DNA of 33,335 nt. Source: a bacterium (lineage in GTDB: Bacteria; Cyanobacteriota; Vampirovibrionia; Gastranaerophilales; Gastranaerophilaceae). Below, piece by piece: positions 9,513 through 17,026 of this stretch. Both the position numbers and the translations under genes were made by a program. The notes beneath the pieces were generated by a model that saw nothing but the letters and a program-made list of their open reading frames with translations, had not been told where the DNA came from and ran no database searches. The stretch is from contig JAFQYI010000064.1 in the NCBI GenBank assembly GCA_017406505.1, positions 1 to 33,335 on the forward strand. Reading direction: 5' to 3'. Position 1 is the first letter of the stretch; every line of letters starts with the position of its first letter.

Positions 9513-9541
9513 ATTATAATTTAATTTACTTATTTTTTGAA
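9513..9541 (-). promoter_or_regulatory. Promoter for the symporter gene
   Basis: Minus strand TTCAAA (9541-9536), a 17-base spacer and a perfect TATAAT (9518-9513), 19 bases before the TTG start. The leader would be about 13 bases. Confidence 0.5.
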
Positions 9542-9588
9542 ATTTTATTGATTTTTTTATTAATTTATGTAACTTTTATTAAAGATTT

Positions 9589-9618
9589 TTGAAAAATATA
9601 CGATAATAAAGTTATGAT
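9589..9618 (+). promoter_or_regulatory. Promoter for the 69-residue protein gene
   Basis: TTGAAA (9589-9594), an 18-base spacer and TATGAT (9613-9618), each one mismatch from consensus. Transcription would begin near 9625, about 18 bases before the ATG. Confidence 0.5.
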
Positions 9619-9642
9619 GATTATATCAGTAAGGAGAGATTT

Positions 9643-9852
9643 ATGAGTTTACTTTCAAAGTATTATCATAGAAGATATATGTTACGAAAACTTTCAGAAG
9701 AGTCTCATGATAAAGGTTTAAATAATATAAAAAATGAAGTAAATAGAGTTCGTTCAATGTTAGGAACACTTAACGAAACGTATGCATCTGCTGCATCAGG
9801 CTTTTTTGCTTCTGCCGGAGAAATTGTTCCTCAAATGGAAAGTTCCTGGTAA
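9643..9852 (+). CDS. Small basic protein of unknown function, 69 residues
   Basis: I do not recognise this protein. It looks like a real gene: a strong ribosome site (AAGGAG at 9631-9636) stands six bases before the ATG, a promoter lies upstream and a clean intrinsic terminator follows. Residues 1-40 are charged and probably helical (YYHRRYMLRKLSEESHDKGL and an NNIKNEVNRVRSML segment), possibly a short coiled coil. The rest is small-residue rich (ASAASGFFASAGEIV) and ends in a tryptophan. There is no signal peptide or clear membrane segment. It is monocistronic, between two leftward genes (symporter and acyl synthetase), so its context gives no functional hint. The tight transcription unit suggests it may be well expressed. 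Confidence 0.8.
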   Translation: MSLLSKYYHRRYMLRKLSEESHDKGLNNIKNEVNRVRSMLGTLNETYASAASGFFASAGEIVPQMESSW

Positions 9853-9875
9853 AAATAGGTATTAATTTTAATATC

Positions 9876-9920
9876 AAAAGTCCGTCTAGCTATACAACAA
9901 ATTTTTCTGACGGACTTTTT
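9876..9920. terminator. Intrinsic terminator between the small gene and the acyl synthetase gene
   Basis: AAAAGTCCGTC (9876-9886) pairs perfectly with GACGGACTTTT (9909-9919) across a 22-base loop, with T residues on the right side. It would stop rightward transcripts of the 69-residue gene. On the minus strand the stem is followed by TTTTGATATT, so it may also serve the leftward acyl synthetase gene, which ends at 9942. Confidence 0.8.
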
Positions 9921-9941
9921 AAATTTTTTATGAATTATTTT

Positions 9942-11861
9942 TTATTGATACATTCCTGAAATAATATCATTATAAGTTTCAAAAACTTTATTTCTTTTTA
10001 TTTTAGCTGTTGATGTCATTAAACCATTATCAATACTGAACCCTTCTTTCAATATTTCAAATTTCATAATTTTTTCAAAAGGTTTTAACTTACTTTTGCT
10101 TTTAATATGTGTATCGATTTCTGATTTTATGAGTTTTCTAAGTGCAGGATTTTTTATACAAATATCTTGCTGCATTCTAAGTCCTCTTGTATCAATTTCA
10201 CATTTTTCAAGAGCTTCTTTTGTTGGTATAACTAATGCTCCTATTGCACTTCTATCTTGACCAACTAAAACTATTTGATTGATATACTGACTTGTTAAAC
10301 AAGCATCTTCTATTGGTATAGGTTCAACATTTTCACCATTTGATAAAACTATAGTTTCTTTCATTCTACCCTGTAGAACAAGATTATTTGTATTTGTCAT
10401 ATAACCCAAATCACCGGTATTAAACCAACCGTTTTCATCAATAACTGCCCTTGTTGCTGCTTCATCTTTATAATAACCTTTCATAACTTGTGGTCCTCGT
10501 GCAATAACAAGACCTTTTTCAAAATAAGATACTTCTTTTTTAGTTTCAGGATTTATAACTTTTATTTCAGTTCCGATTATTGGACTTCCAGCTGAACAAA
10601 GAAAGTTTTTTTCATATATATTTCTTAAAGTTAAAACTGGTGATGTTTCTGTTAAGCCATATCCAACTCGTAAGTTTACCCCTATAGCATCATAAAATAG
10701 TTCGTCAATTTTTGATAGTGCTCCACCCCCTGATATACTAACTCTTAAATTTAATCCTGCCATATCTTTTAATTTTTTATATAGCGTTTTTTTGAGTATA
10801 TCATGCAAAGGTTTCATTATTAATGCCATAATTGCATTATATCCCATAGAAAACGAATTATATTTTTTTTGTTCAGTAATTCTTTTTTCAACATACATTG
10901 TGTATTTTTTGTATTTAATACTATATTTAACAGCATTATCAAAAATAGAATACATTAATTTTGATTTTTGTTTTAATTTTGTATATATACCAGTTCTAAC
11001 AGCTTCCCAAATTCTTGGAACAGACATCATCATATCAGGAGAATATGCAACCATATCATCTTTTATTTTTGCCAAAGTTGTATAATATAAATGACAGCCA
11101 CGACCATAAAAATAATATGTTCCAACTCTTTCATAAGCATGCCATATAGGTAGAATTTCCAATATTTTTTCACCCGGCATACATAGGATTCCTTTATGTA
11201 AAGTTTCAAACTGATATAAAAAATTTCCATGTGTAAGCATTACACCTTTTGGATTTCCTGTTGTTCCGGATGTGTATAAAATAGAAGCTATATCATTAGG
11301 TGTTATATTTACTTTTGAAAAACAATGCTTTTTGCCCATTGTAATGACTTCTTCAAAGGTATAAACCGAACAAGAAGTATCTTCATATTTGTAGTTTTTA
11401 TCGTGAAACATTATGACAATAAACTTTAAATTATATTTATTTAAAAAAGGCTTCATTTTATCAAAAAGCATTGAATTTTGCAGAATTAAAGCACAACTAT
11501 CACTTTGTCCGATAATGTAGTCGAGTTCATCAATAGGTGCATTTGAACCTCTAACAGCGTCTACTGCACCACATCTTAAAATACCTTGATCTACAACAAT
11601 CCAACGACCATTGTTTTCTGAGAACAATCCAACCGTATCATTCTTTTTAATACCTAAACTTTGCAAACCTGCTGCAAAATCTTTAGTTTGCAAAATATAT
11701 TCAGCATAATTTTGTTTTATATGATTATATTTATCGGTGATAGCAGGCAAAACAGCATTTCTATTCGCCGAATCTTCTAAATATTCACAAATTGATTGAA
11801 AGCCCCTAAATTCATATTTTTTCTTTTTCCCAACATTTTTGTCATTTAGTATAGTTTTCAT
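9942..11861 (-). CDS. AMP-dependent long-chain acyl-CoA/acyl-ACP synthetase
   Basis: It activates fatty acids through an acyl-adenylate. The ANL-superfamily motifs are all visible: SILYTSGTTGNPKGVMLTHG (phosphate-binding loop), YGLTETSP, NTGDLGY and a GRMKETIVLSNGENVEP hinge region, in a 639-residue frame of the long-chain type. Cyanobacterial homologues of this shape (Aas) load free fatty acids onto acyl-carrier protein for recycling into lipids, so acyl-ACP activity is possible; the sequence alone does not separate CoA from ACP as acceptor. I start at ATG 11861 because GGAG lies six bases before it; a TTG two codons earlier (11867) is the longer choice. It follows the repeat-protein operon in the opposite sense of coordinates by reading leftward, 91 bases after that gene's stop, and may be co-transcribed or have its own promoter. 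Confidence 0.9.
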   Translation of the reverse strand: MKTILNDKNVGKKKKYEFRGFQSICEYLEDSANRNAVLPAITDKYNHIKQNYAEYILQTKDFAAGLQSLGIKKNDTVGLFSENNGRWIVVDQGILRCGAVDAVRGSNAPIDELDYIIGQSDSCALILQNSMLFDKMKPFLNKYNLKFIVIMFHDKNYKYEDTSCSVYTFEEVITMGKKHCFSKVNITPNDIASILYTSGTTGNPKGVMLTHGNFLYQFETLHKGILCMPGEKILEILPIWHAYERVGTYYFYGRGCHLYYTTLAKIKDDMVAYSPDMMMSVPRIWEAVRTGIYTKLKQKSKLMYSIFDNAVKYSIKYKKYTMYVEKRITEQKKYNSFSMGYNAIMALIMKPLHDILKKTLYKKLKDMAGLNLRVSISGGGALSKIDELFYDAIGVNLRVGYGLTETSPVLTLRNIYEKNFLCSAGSPIIGTEIKVINPETKKEVSYFEKGLVIARGPQVMKGYYKDEAATRAVIDENGWFNTGDLGYMTNTNNLVLQGRMKETIVLSNGENVEPIPIEDACLTSQYINQIVLVGQDRSAIGALVIPTKEALEKCEIDTRGLRMQQDICIKNPALRKLIKSEIDTHIKSKSKLKPFEKIMKFEILKEGFSIDNGLMTSTAKIKRNKVFETYNDIISGMYQ

Positions 11862-11952
11862 TCCCAACTCCGTATAAATTTTAATCTATTAACAATATAA
11901 TATCACTAATAATAGTTTGATAAAATATTTTATAAATATTAAAATATTATTT

Positions 11953-12909
11953 TCATAAAATCATTGCTAAAATCATTAGAACTATAGTTCCAATTTGAAT
12001 ACCGGTTGATATATATCTATCCCATTTGTTTTCCTTATACATTTTGCCTGTTTTTTGAGCTTGGGCTGCTGTTACAATTCTATCCAGTCTTGCCAAATGG
12101 TCACCTGAATATGTTTTTTTGAATATTTTCTTTTCCAGTTTATTTAATCTTTCGTGTACTGTTTCCGTATTATTGGTTTTCCCTAAAAGCATATTTTCTG
12201 CTGCTGATAGAGCAAATTCAAAGTCTGATGTATTATTTCCATAACTGTTGTAGTAACTTTGATTTAATGGTGCTGCCATTCCTGTAATGTAAGAATTTTG
12301 TGCCTTTTGGGTAAGTAATGGATTAGGTGTATAAAAATATTCATTATCATTATTGTATTGTGTCATTGGTAAATTGGAAGATTTGTTTCCAAAATTACTC
12401 GGGTTATAATTTTCATCATAGGTAATTTTTTCCGGTTTAACTGTTAATATTGATGCTTTTAATTTATCTGTTCTTTGCGATAAATCACCATCAAAAATCT
12501 TGCCAAATGTTTTTTGTTCCAATCTTTCTACTCGTTTATAGACATTTTCACCTTGATAAATTTTTTTAAATATTTCATTTTCCATCATATCAATTATTGG
12601 ATATGAAACATTGGAATCTTCAGGTTCTAAATCTGCTTGTGCTATTCGTTGTTGTTCTTGAGTAGGTTTTGGCATAAATGAAATACCTGAAACTTCTGCA
12701 ATTCTGTTTATTCTTTCTGTATTTGCACCTGTTTTAGTTTGTCCAAAAAGATGCTTTTCTAATCTGTTTAAGCGAGTAGTCGTATTATCATCTCTATATT
12801 CTATACCAAATATTTCTTTTTCTATTGTTGCAAGATTGTCTAATTCTGTTCCAAAACATTTGCATGACAATATCGCCAGTGCAAAAAACACTGTTAAAAA
12901 TTTTTTCAT
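11953..12909 (-). CDS. Exported 21-residue-repeat protein with C-terminal membrane anchor
   Basis: I do not recognise a named family. The 318-residue product has a signal peptide or N-terminal anchor (residues 1-20, MKKFLTVFFALAILSCKCFG) and a hydrophobic C-terminus at about 298-318. Between them are three paired modules at 29-70, 109-150 and 237-278. Each contains two units of about 21 residues with the pattern hydrophobic-E-x-x-hydrophobic-F-(G/K), then about ten residues, then R-x-(N/E/D)-(R/K). Clear examples are LEKHLFGQTKTGANTERINR and LEKKIFKKTYSGDHLARLDR. The linker at 160-230 is rich in Asn, Tyr, Pro and Ser. A GGTGGG ribosome site precedes ATG 12909. It is the last gene of a tight operon with the mutase, SppA and Yip1-like genes, suggesting an envelope role. 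It probably lies in the periplasm, held by one or both ends. Confidence 0.85.
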   Translation of the reverse strand: MKKFLTVFFALAILSCKCFGTELDNLATIEKEIFGIEYRDDNTTTRLNRLEKHLFGQTKTGANTERINRIAEVSGISFMPKPTQEQQRIAQADLEPEDSNVSYPIIDMMENEIFKKIYQGENVYKRVERLEQKTFGKIFDGDLSQRTDKLKASILTVKPEKITYDENYNPSNFGNKSSNLPMTQYNNDNEYFYTPNPLLTQKAQNSYITGMAAPLNQSYYNSYGNNTSDFEFALSAAENMLLGKTNNTETVHERLNKLEKKIFKKTYSGDHLARLDRIVTAAQAQKTGKMYKENKWDRYISTGIQIGTIVLMILAMIL

Positions 12910-12931
12910 TTTACTGTCCCACCTTTATCCT

Positions 12932-13495
12932 CTACACGCTATAAATATAACCGAGGTTAAAAAGACTTCCTATCAGCCAGATAAAACCAAAAATAAATGC
13001 TACAAATGGTAAAAAAATTAACAAATATGATGAGGTCTTTTGTAAATCATACGTCTTTACAAGGACTTTTGAATATAAAATTATTACCCATAAGAACAAT
13101 AAAAATTCTATTTTTGTACCTAAAAAATAGCCCATGTCAGAAAATTTTTTCATTATTTCTAATGGTGCAAAAAATATATATGGCAATAAACAGTATGATG
13201 ATAACATTAATAATTTTCTGATTTTACCGGATTTTCCAAAAATTTTTGCTACAAATTCAAAAAATAATCCTGTTACAATCCAGAAAAAATAAATTGAAAA
13301 TATATATCCAAATGAAGTAGTAATAAACAAAAATATTATACTTCCTCCATTTGCAAAATTGAACTTTGATATAAACAAAAACAAAGATGTCCATAATATT
13401 GTTAAAATAGCTTTTATTACGGTTGTATCTTCAAATACATTATCAAAATTATTTTCAAAAAGAATTTTATATAAATTTTCAATATATTTTTGCAT
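12932..13495 (-). CDS. Yip1-family-like integral membrane protein
   Basis: A 187-residue polytopic protein with about five hydrophobic segments and a conserved middle part (WIVTGLFFEFVAKIFGKSG, then LPYIFFAPLEIM) that resembles the Yip1/YIPF domain. The function of bacterial members is not known. I prefer the ATG at 13495 to the one at 13507: GGGAG (minus strand, 13505-13501) is five bases from it, and it sits two bases after the sppA stop, which suggests coupled translation. The upstream ATG would overlap sppA by ten bases and lacks a ribosome site. The repeat-protein gene follows after 22 bases. The family call rests on hydrophobicity pattern and a short similarity, so it is moderate. Confidence 0.7.
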   Translation of the reverse strand: MQKYIENLYKILFENNFDNVFEDTTVIKAILTILWTSLFLFISKFNFANGGSIIFLFITTSFGYIFSIYFFWIVTGLFFEFVAKIFGKSGKIRKLLMLSSYCLLPYIFFAPLEIMKKFSDMGYFLGTKIEFLLFLWVIILYSKVLVKTYDLQKTSSYLLIFLPFVAFIFGFIWLIGSLFNLGYIYSV

Positions 13496-13497
13496 AA

Positions 13498-14508
13498 CTA
13501 CTCCCATAAGTATAATGGTTTACCTGCATATTTCATACTTGCCGGTAAAAAGTTATTTATTGAATTTTCATTTGTTCCTGCACTAAATAATTTTAGAATA
13601 TTGGGTGATTTAGAATAATTGTAATCATAATCTAAAGAAGTATTTTCAGGAATATTAAACTTTTTATATACCATTTTTTTCATCATTTCATTTGCAGATT
13701 GAATACCACCGATAGAATCAACAAAGCCATAATCACGAGCCTGTCTGCCTGTAAAAACTCTACCATCTGCATACTTATTGATTTTTTCAAGTGTTAATAT
13801 TGTTTTTTCAACATTGTATTCGTCATTTCTTTCAACACGACCTTTTATTATTGCCTCTTTAAATTGGTTATAAGAATCATTAACCATATCTTGAAGAAGT
13901 TTTTTTTCGTCTGTTGTCATTATTCTTGTTGAAGAACCAATGTCTTTATATTTTCCACTTTTAATTACATTTTCTCCTATGGAAAGTTTTTCAGATAAAA
14001 GTTTATGAAAATCCATAGTGGACATAATAACTCCAATACTGCCTGTCATAGTACCGGGAAGAGCTACTATTCTGTCAGCAGCACTTGCAACATAATATCC
14101 TCCACTTGCAGCTATATCGTCCATTACTGCAATTACAGGTTTCTTTTGTCTTGCACTATAAATTGCATTGTATAACCTCTGGGACATTCCGACCGTTCCT
14201 CCCGGAGAATTTATACATAATACAATACCTTTTACATTTTCATCTTTTTCAGCCTTGGTAATAGCTTGTAATGCTGTTACAGATGGAGAATCTTCTTCAA
14301 AAAAATTCGTTGTTGAAGAAGATGAAATCATTCCTTCTAATTTTATTACTGCTACTTTATTTGCTATTGGTGTTATTAATTTATCAATTTTTGTTTTTGA
14401 TTTTTTTGTTACAATTTTATTTTGTGTAGGTGATATATTAAATATTCCTATAAATAAACAAGTTACACATATTAATAATAATGCTATAAAAAGTGGATTT
14501 TTATTCAT
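13498..14508 (-). CDS. sppA: Signal peptide peptidase SppA (short, 36K type)
   Basis: A membrane-bound serine protease that degrades signal peptides left after secretion. The 336-residue protein has one N-terminal membrane helix (about 5-25) and the S49 peptidase domain. The NSPGG motif is at 100-104, the nucleophile Ser135 is in IAASGGYYVA, TGSIGVI is at 155-161, and the general-base lysine lies in KSGKYKD at 183-189. The length fits the short Gram-positive and cyanobacterial type, which works as an oligomer, rather than the tandem E. coli form. Its ATG is two bases after the mutase stop, with a GAAGG ribosome site inside the end of the mutase gene. Confidence 0.95.
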   Translation of the reverse strand: MNKNPLFIALLLICVTCLFIGIFNISPTQNKIVTKKSKTKIDKLITPIANKVAVIKLEGMISSSSTTNFFEEDSPSVTALQAITKAEKDENVKGIVLCINSPGGTVGMSQRLYNAIYSARQKKPVIAVMDDIAASGGYYVASAADRIVALPGTMTGSIGVIMSTMDFHKLLSEKLSIGENVIKSGKYKDIGSSTRIMTTDEKKLLQDMVNDSYNQFKEAIIKGRVERNDEYNVEKTILTLEKINKYADGRVFTGRQARDYGFVDSIGGIQSANEMMKKMVYKKFNIPENTSLDYDYNYSKSPNILKLFSAGTNENSINNFLPASMKYAGKPLYLWE

Positions 14509-14510
14509 TT

Positions 14511-15962
14511 TTATGCCTTCATTTCTTTCGTTATTTTTTTAAGCTCATTTAACATTATCGTTTGATATTGATTGCAAATTTCTTTATTTCTGCCTTCAAA
14601 TCTAAGTGTAAAAACAGGTTCAGTATTACTTTGTCGTATCATTGCAAAACCACCATCAAAAACAATTCTCAAACCATCTAATTTTATTATTTCTTTTATT
14701 GTATCTTCAAAAAAATTTTTATTTTCTTCAATAGCTTGTTCAATTTTTGCTAAAACAGGTTTCTTAAGTTCGTCTTTACAAGGGAATCTAACTTCCGGAG
14801 ATGTATAAACTGCATTAAATGGTATTAATAAATCGGCAAGCTTAAAATTAGGGTCTTTTTCTTTGTGTTGTTTTATCAAATTGGCTACTTTTGATGCTGC
14901 AAAAACAGCATCATCAAATCCATACCAATTGTCTTTAAAAAACATGTGTCCGGACATTTCACCGGCTGCAATTGCTCCTGTTTCTTGCATTTTAGCTTTA
15001 ATATATCCATGTCCTGTTTTGCACATTACGGCTTCTGCTCCAAGTTTTGTTAATCCGTCAAATAAAACTTGTGAACATTTTACTTCTGACACAATTACAG
15101 GTTTTATATTGCTTTGCAAATATTTAGGAATGATTTCAGTAGAATAAATGTATAGAAGTTTATCACCAGTCAAATAGTTTCCGTCACTATCTATAACACC
15201 AATTCTGTCAGCATCTCCATCAAAAGCAATTCCAACATCGGCTTTTGTTTCTTTTACTGTTTTTTTTAATGTTTCCAATGTGCTTTCAACACTTGGGTTA
15301 GGGTGATGGTTCGGAAATCTTCCGTCAGGTTCTGTAAATAGTTCTACAACATCATAACCACATTCTTTTAACATTTGAGGAGCTACAACTCCTGCAGCTG
15401 CATTGGCACAATCTGTTACTATTTTTACACCTTTATTTTCTGTTCCAAACATTTGCTTTTGGACATCTGTATAATATTGCACCATGTCATATTCAAAATA
15501 CTTTCCTTGATTTTCTTTTAACGCAATTTGTCCATCAATTACTTTTTGAGTAATTGCTTTTACATCTTTAATTTGTTCTTCGTGCAAAGATTGTTTTTGA
15601 CATGTCATTTTAAGTCCGTTATACTCCGGAGGATTATGGCTGGCTGTAACTATCAAAGCTCCGTCAATATCTCCGTATGGAATTTTTGCAAATTCCGAAA
15701 AATATCCAAATGGTGTCGGTCCCATTCCTAAATCAACAACATTTCCTCCTGCTTCTAACACACCTTTTATTAAAGCCTTTACTAATGGTAAAGAATGTAA
15801 TCTTGCATCTCTTACTACAGAAAGTGTGATTAATTCTTTATTACATCTTTGTTGCACATAATATACATAAGCCTTTCCTACATTGTAAAATAAATCTTCA
15901 GTTACGGTTTCACCGTATATTCCTCGAATATCATTTTTACCAAACGCTTTAAGACTAATCAT
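14511..15962 (-). CDS. Phosphomannomutase/phosphoglucomutase
   Basis: Alpha-D-phosphohexomutase that interconverts hexose 6- and 1-phosphates, feeding nucleotide-sugar synthesis for surface polysaccharides, glycolipids or storage glucan. The 483 residues carry all four active-site loops: the phosphoserine loop TASHNP (Ser108), the metal-binding DGDADR (248-253), the sugar loop GEMSGH (334-339) and the phosphate loop RQSNTEP (443-449). The GEMSGH form is typical of bacterial PMM/PGM of AlgC type, which use both mannose and glucose phosphates. An AGGAG ribosome site is eight bases before ATG 15962. It is the first gene of the operon mutase-sppA-yip1-repeat protein. Substrate choice is not decided by sequence. 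Confidence 0.93.
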   Translation of the reverse strand: MISLKAFGKNDIRGIYGETVTEDLFYNVGKAYVYYVQQRCNKELITLSVVRDARLHSLPLVKALIKGVLEAGGNVVDLGMGPTPFGYFSEFAKIPYGDIDGALIVTASHNPPEYNGLKMTCQKQSLHEEQIKDVKAITQKVIDGQIALKENQGKYFEYDMVQYYTDVQKQMFGTENKGVKIVTDCANAAAGVVAPQMLKECGYDVVELFTEPDGRFPNHHPNPSVESTLETLKKTVKETKADVGIAFDGDADRIGVIDSDGNYLTGDKLLYIYSTEIIPKYLQSNIKPVIVSEVKCSQVLFDGLTKLGAEAVMCKTGHGYIKAKMQETGAIAAGEMSGHMFFKDNWYGFDDAVFAASKVANLIKQHKEKDPNFKLADLLIPFNAVYTSPEVRFPCKDELKKPVLAKIEQAIEENKNFFEDTIKEIIKLDGLRIVFDGGFAMIRQSNTEPVFTLRFEGRNKEICNQYQTIMLNELKKITKEMKA

Positions 15963-15975
15963 TTATGTAAACTCC

Positions 15976-16003
15976 TTGTATATTTTTTGTATATATTTAT
16001 AAT
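15976..16003 (+). promoter_or_regulatory. Promoter for the ABC permease gene
   Basis: TTGTAT (15976-15981), a 16-base spacer and a perfect TATAAT (15998-16003). The start would be near 16010, leaving a 26-base leader with AAAGG. It lies in the divergent gap opposite the mutase gene. Confidence 0.5.
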
Positions 16004-16035
16004 TACTATATTAACTCAAGCAAAGGTTATTGCAA

Positions 16036-16905
16036 ATGATTAACAACTCAAAATATTCTGATAATAAATCTGCTTTTTGGTTTTTAATGCCCTGTCTTTT
16101 GGGTTGTTTTATTTTTATTATAATTCCGGTATTTTTTTCATTCGGATTAAGTTTTTATGATTGGAATTTGCTAAATAAACCTCAATTTGTAGGATTGAAT
16201 AATTATTTTAATTTATTTAATGAACCTGAATTTTATAATGTTTTAAAAAATACTGTTATTTATGCTGTTTTTACAACATTATTTAGTGTAATAATTCCTT
16301 TAATTTTAGCAGATATTTTAAATAAAAAATTCAAATTCTCTGATTTTTATAAAACAGCATATTTTATACCTTTTATTACCCCAATGCTTGTAGCAGCACT
16401 TGTTTGGGCATGGATTTTTGACCCTAATGCAGGATTTTTGAATTATATTTTACGAACTAATATTCAATGGCTATATAGACCTGATACAGCAATGATTGCC
16501 GTAATAGCAGTTTCTGTATGGAAATTAATTGGCTATAATACTATTATTTTACTTGGTGGGTATGCAGGTATTAATTCTTCTTTAGAAGAAGCTGCTGATA
16601 TTGATGGAGCAAATAAAGTTCAAACTTTTTTTAAAATAACATTACCTCTTTTAAGTCCTGTTATTTTCTTTGTATTAATTATTACAACTATTTCATCATT
16701 TCAAGTTTTTGATTTAATATATCTTATGACACAAGGAGGTCCGGACGGAGCTACTGATGTCCTTGTATATTGGCTTTATAAAAATGCATTTGAGTATTTT
16801 GATATAGGAAAGGCCTCTGCTGCTGCATATATCTTGTTTATTATTATCGCTTTTTTATCTCTGATACAATGGACTGTTCGAAAATTTTGGGTTTATGGAG
16901 AATAG
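16036..16905 (+). CDS. Sugar ABC transporter permease, MalF/UgpA type, without partner genes
   Basis: A 289-residue inner-membrane subunit with six predicted helices. The cytoplasmic loop that docks the ATPase is clear (EEAADIDGA at about 184-192, followed by KITLPLLSP). The N-terminus (FWFLMPCLLG, SFYDWN, FVGLNNYF) is that of carbohydrate-uptake class 1 permeases. These normally pair with a second permease (MalG type), a binding protein and an ATPase. None is next to it here: the upstream gene is divergent and the downstream gene is adenine deaminase. The ATG at 16036 has AAAGG nine bases upstream, so I prefer it to a TTG at 16030. The sugar cannot be inferred. Confidence 0.9.
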   Translation: MINNSKYSDNKSAFWFLMPCLLGCFIFIIIPVFFSFGLSFYDWNLLNKPQFVGLNNYFNLFNEPEFYNVLKNTVIYAVFTTLFSVIIPLILADILNKKFKFSDFYKTAYFIPFITPMLVAALVWAWIFDPNAGFLNYILRTNIQWLYRPDTAMIAVIAVSVWKLIGYNTIILLGGYAGINSSLEEAADIDGANKVQTFFKITLPLLSPVIFFVLIITTISSFQVFDLIYLMTQGGPDGATDVLVYWLYKNAFEYFDIGKASAAAYILFIIIAFLSLIQWTVRKFWVYGE

Positions 16906-17026
16906 ATATTAATAAATTATAAAAATATATATTATATATTTATTTCAAGGAATAATCCTAATTTTATTATAAAAAATTTTTTTCTATGTTATTATATTTT
17001 AATAATTGTATGTACGGGAGAAATGT

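Noticed and set aside
10792-11085. Open frame of 97 codons on the plus strand
   Set aside because: It lies wholly inside the acyl synthetase gene on the opposite strand, with no ribosome site; a shadow of AT-rich coding DNA. The same holds for the other antisense frames, for example in uvrC, the mutase and adenine deaminase.
16906-17026. AT-rich palindromic stretch after the permease gene as a terminator
   Set aside because: The fold is almost only A-T pairs and lacks a stable stem with a T run; not distinct from the background.
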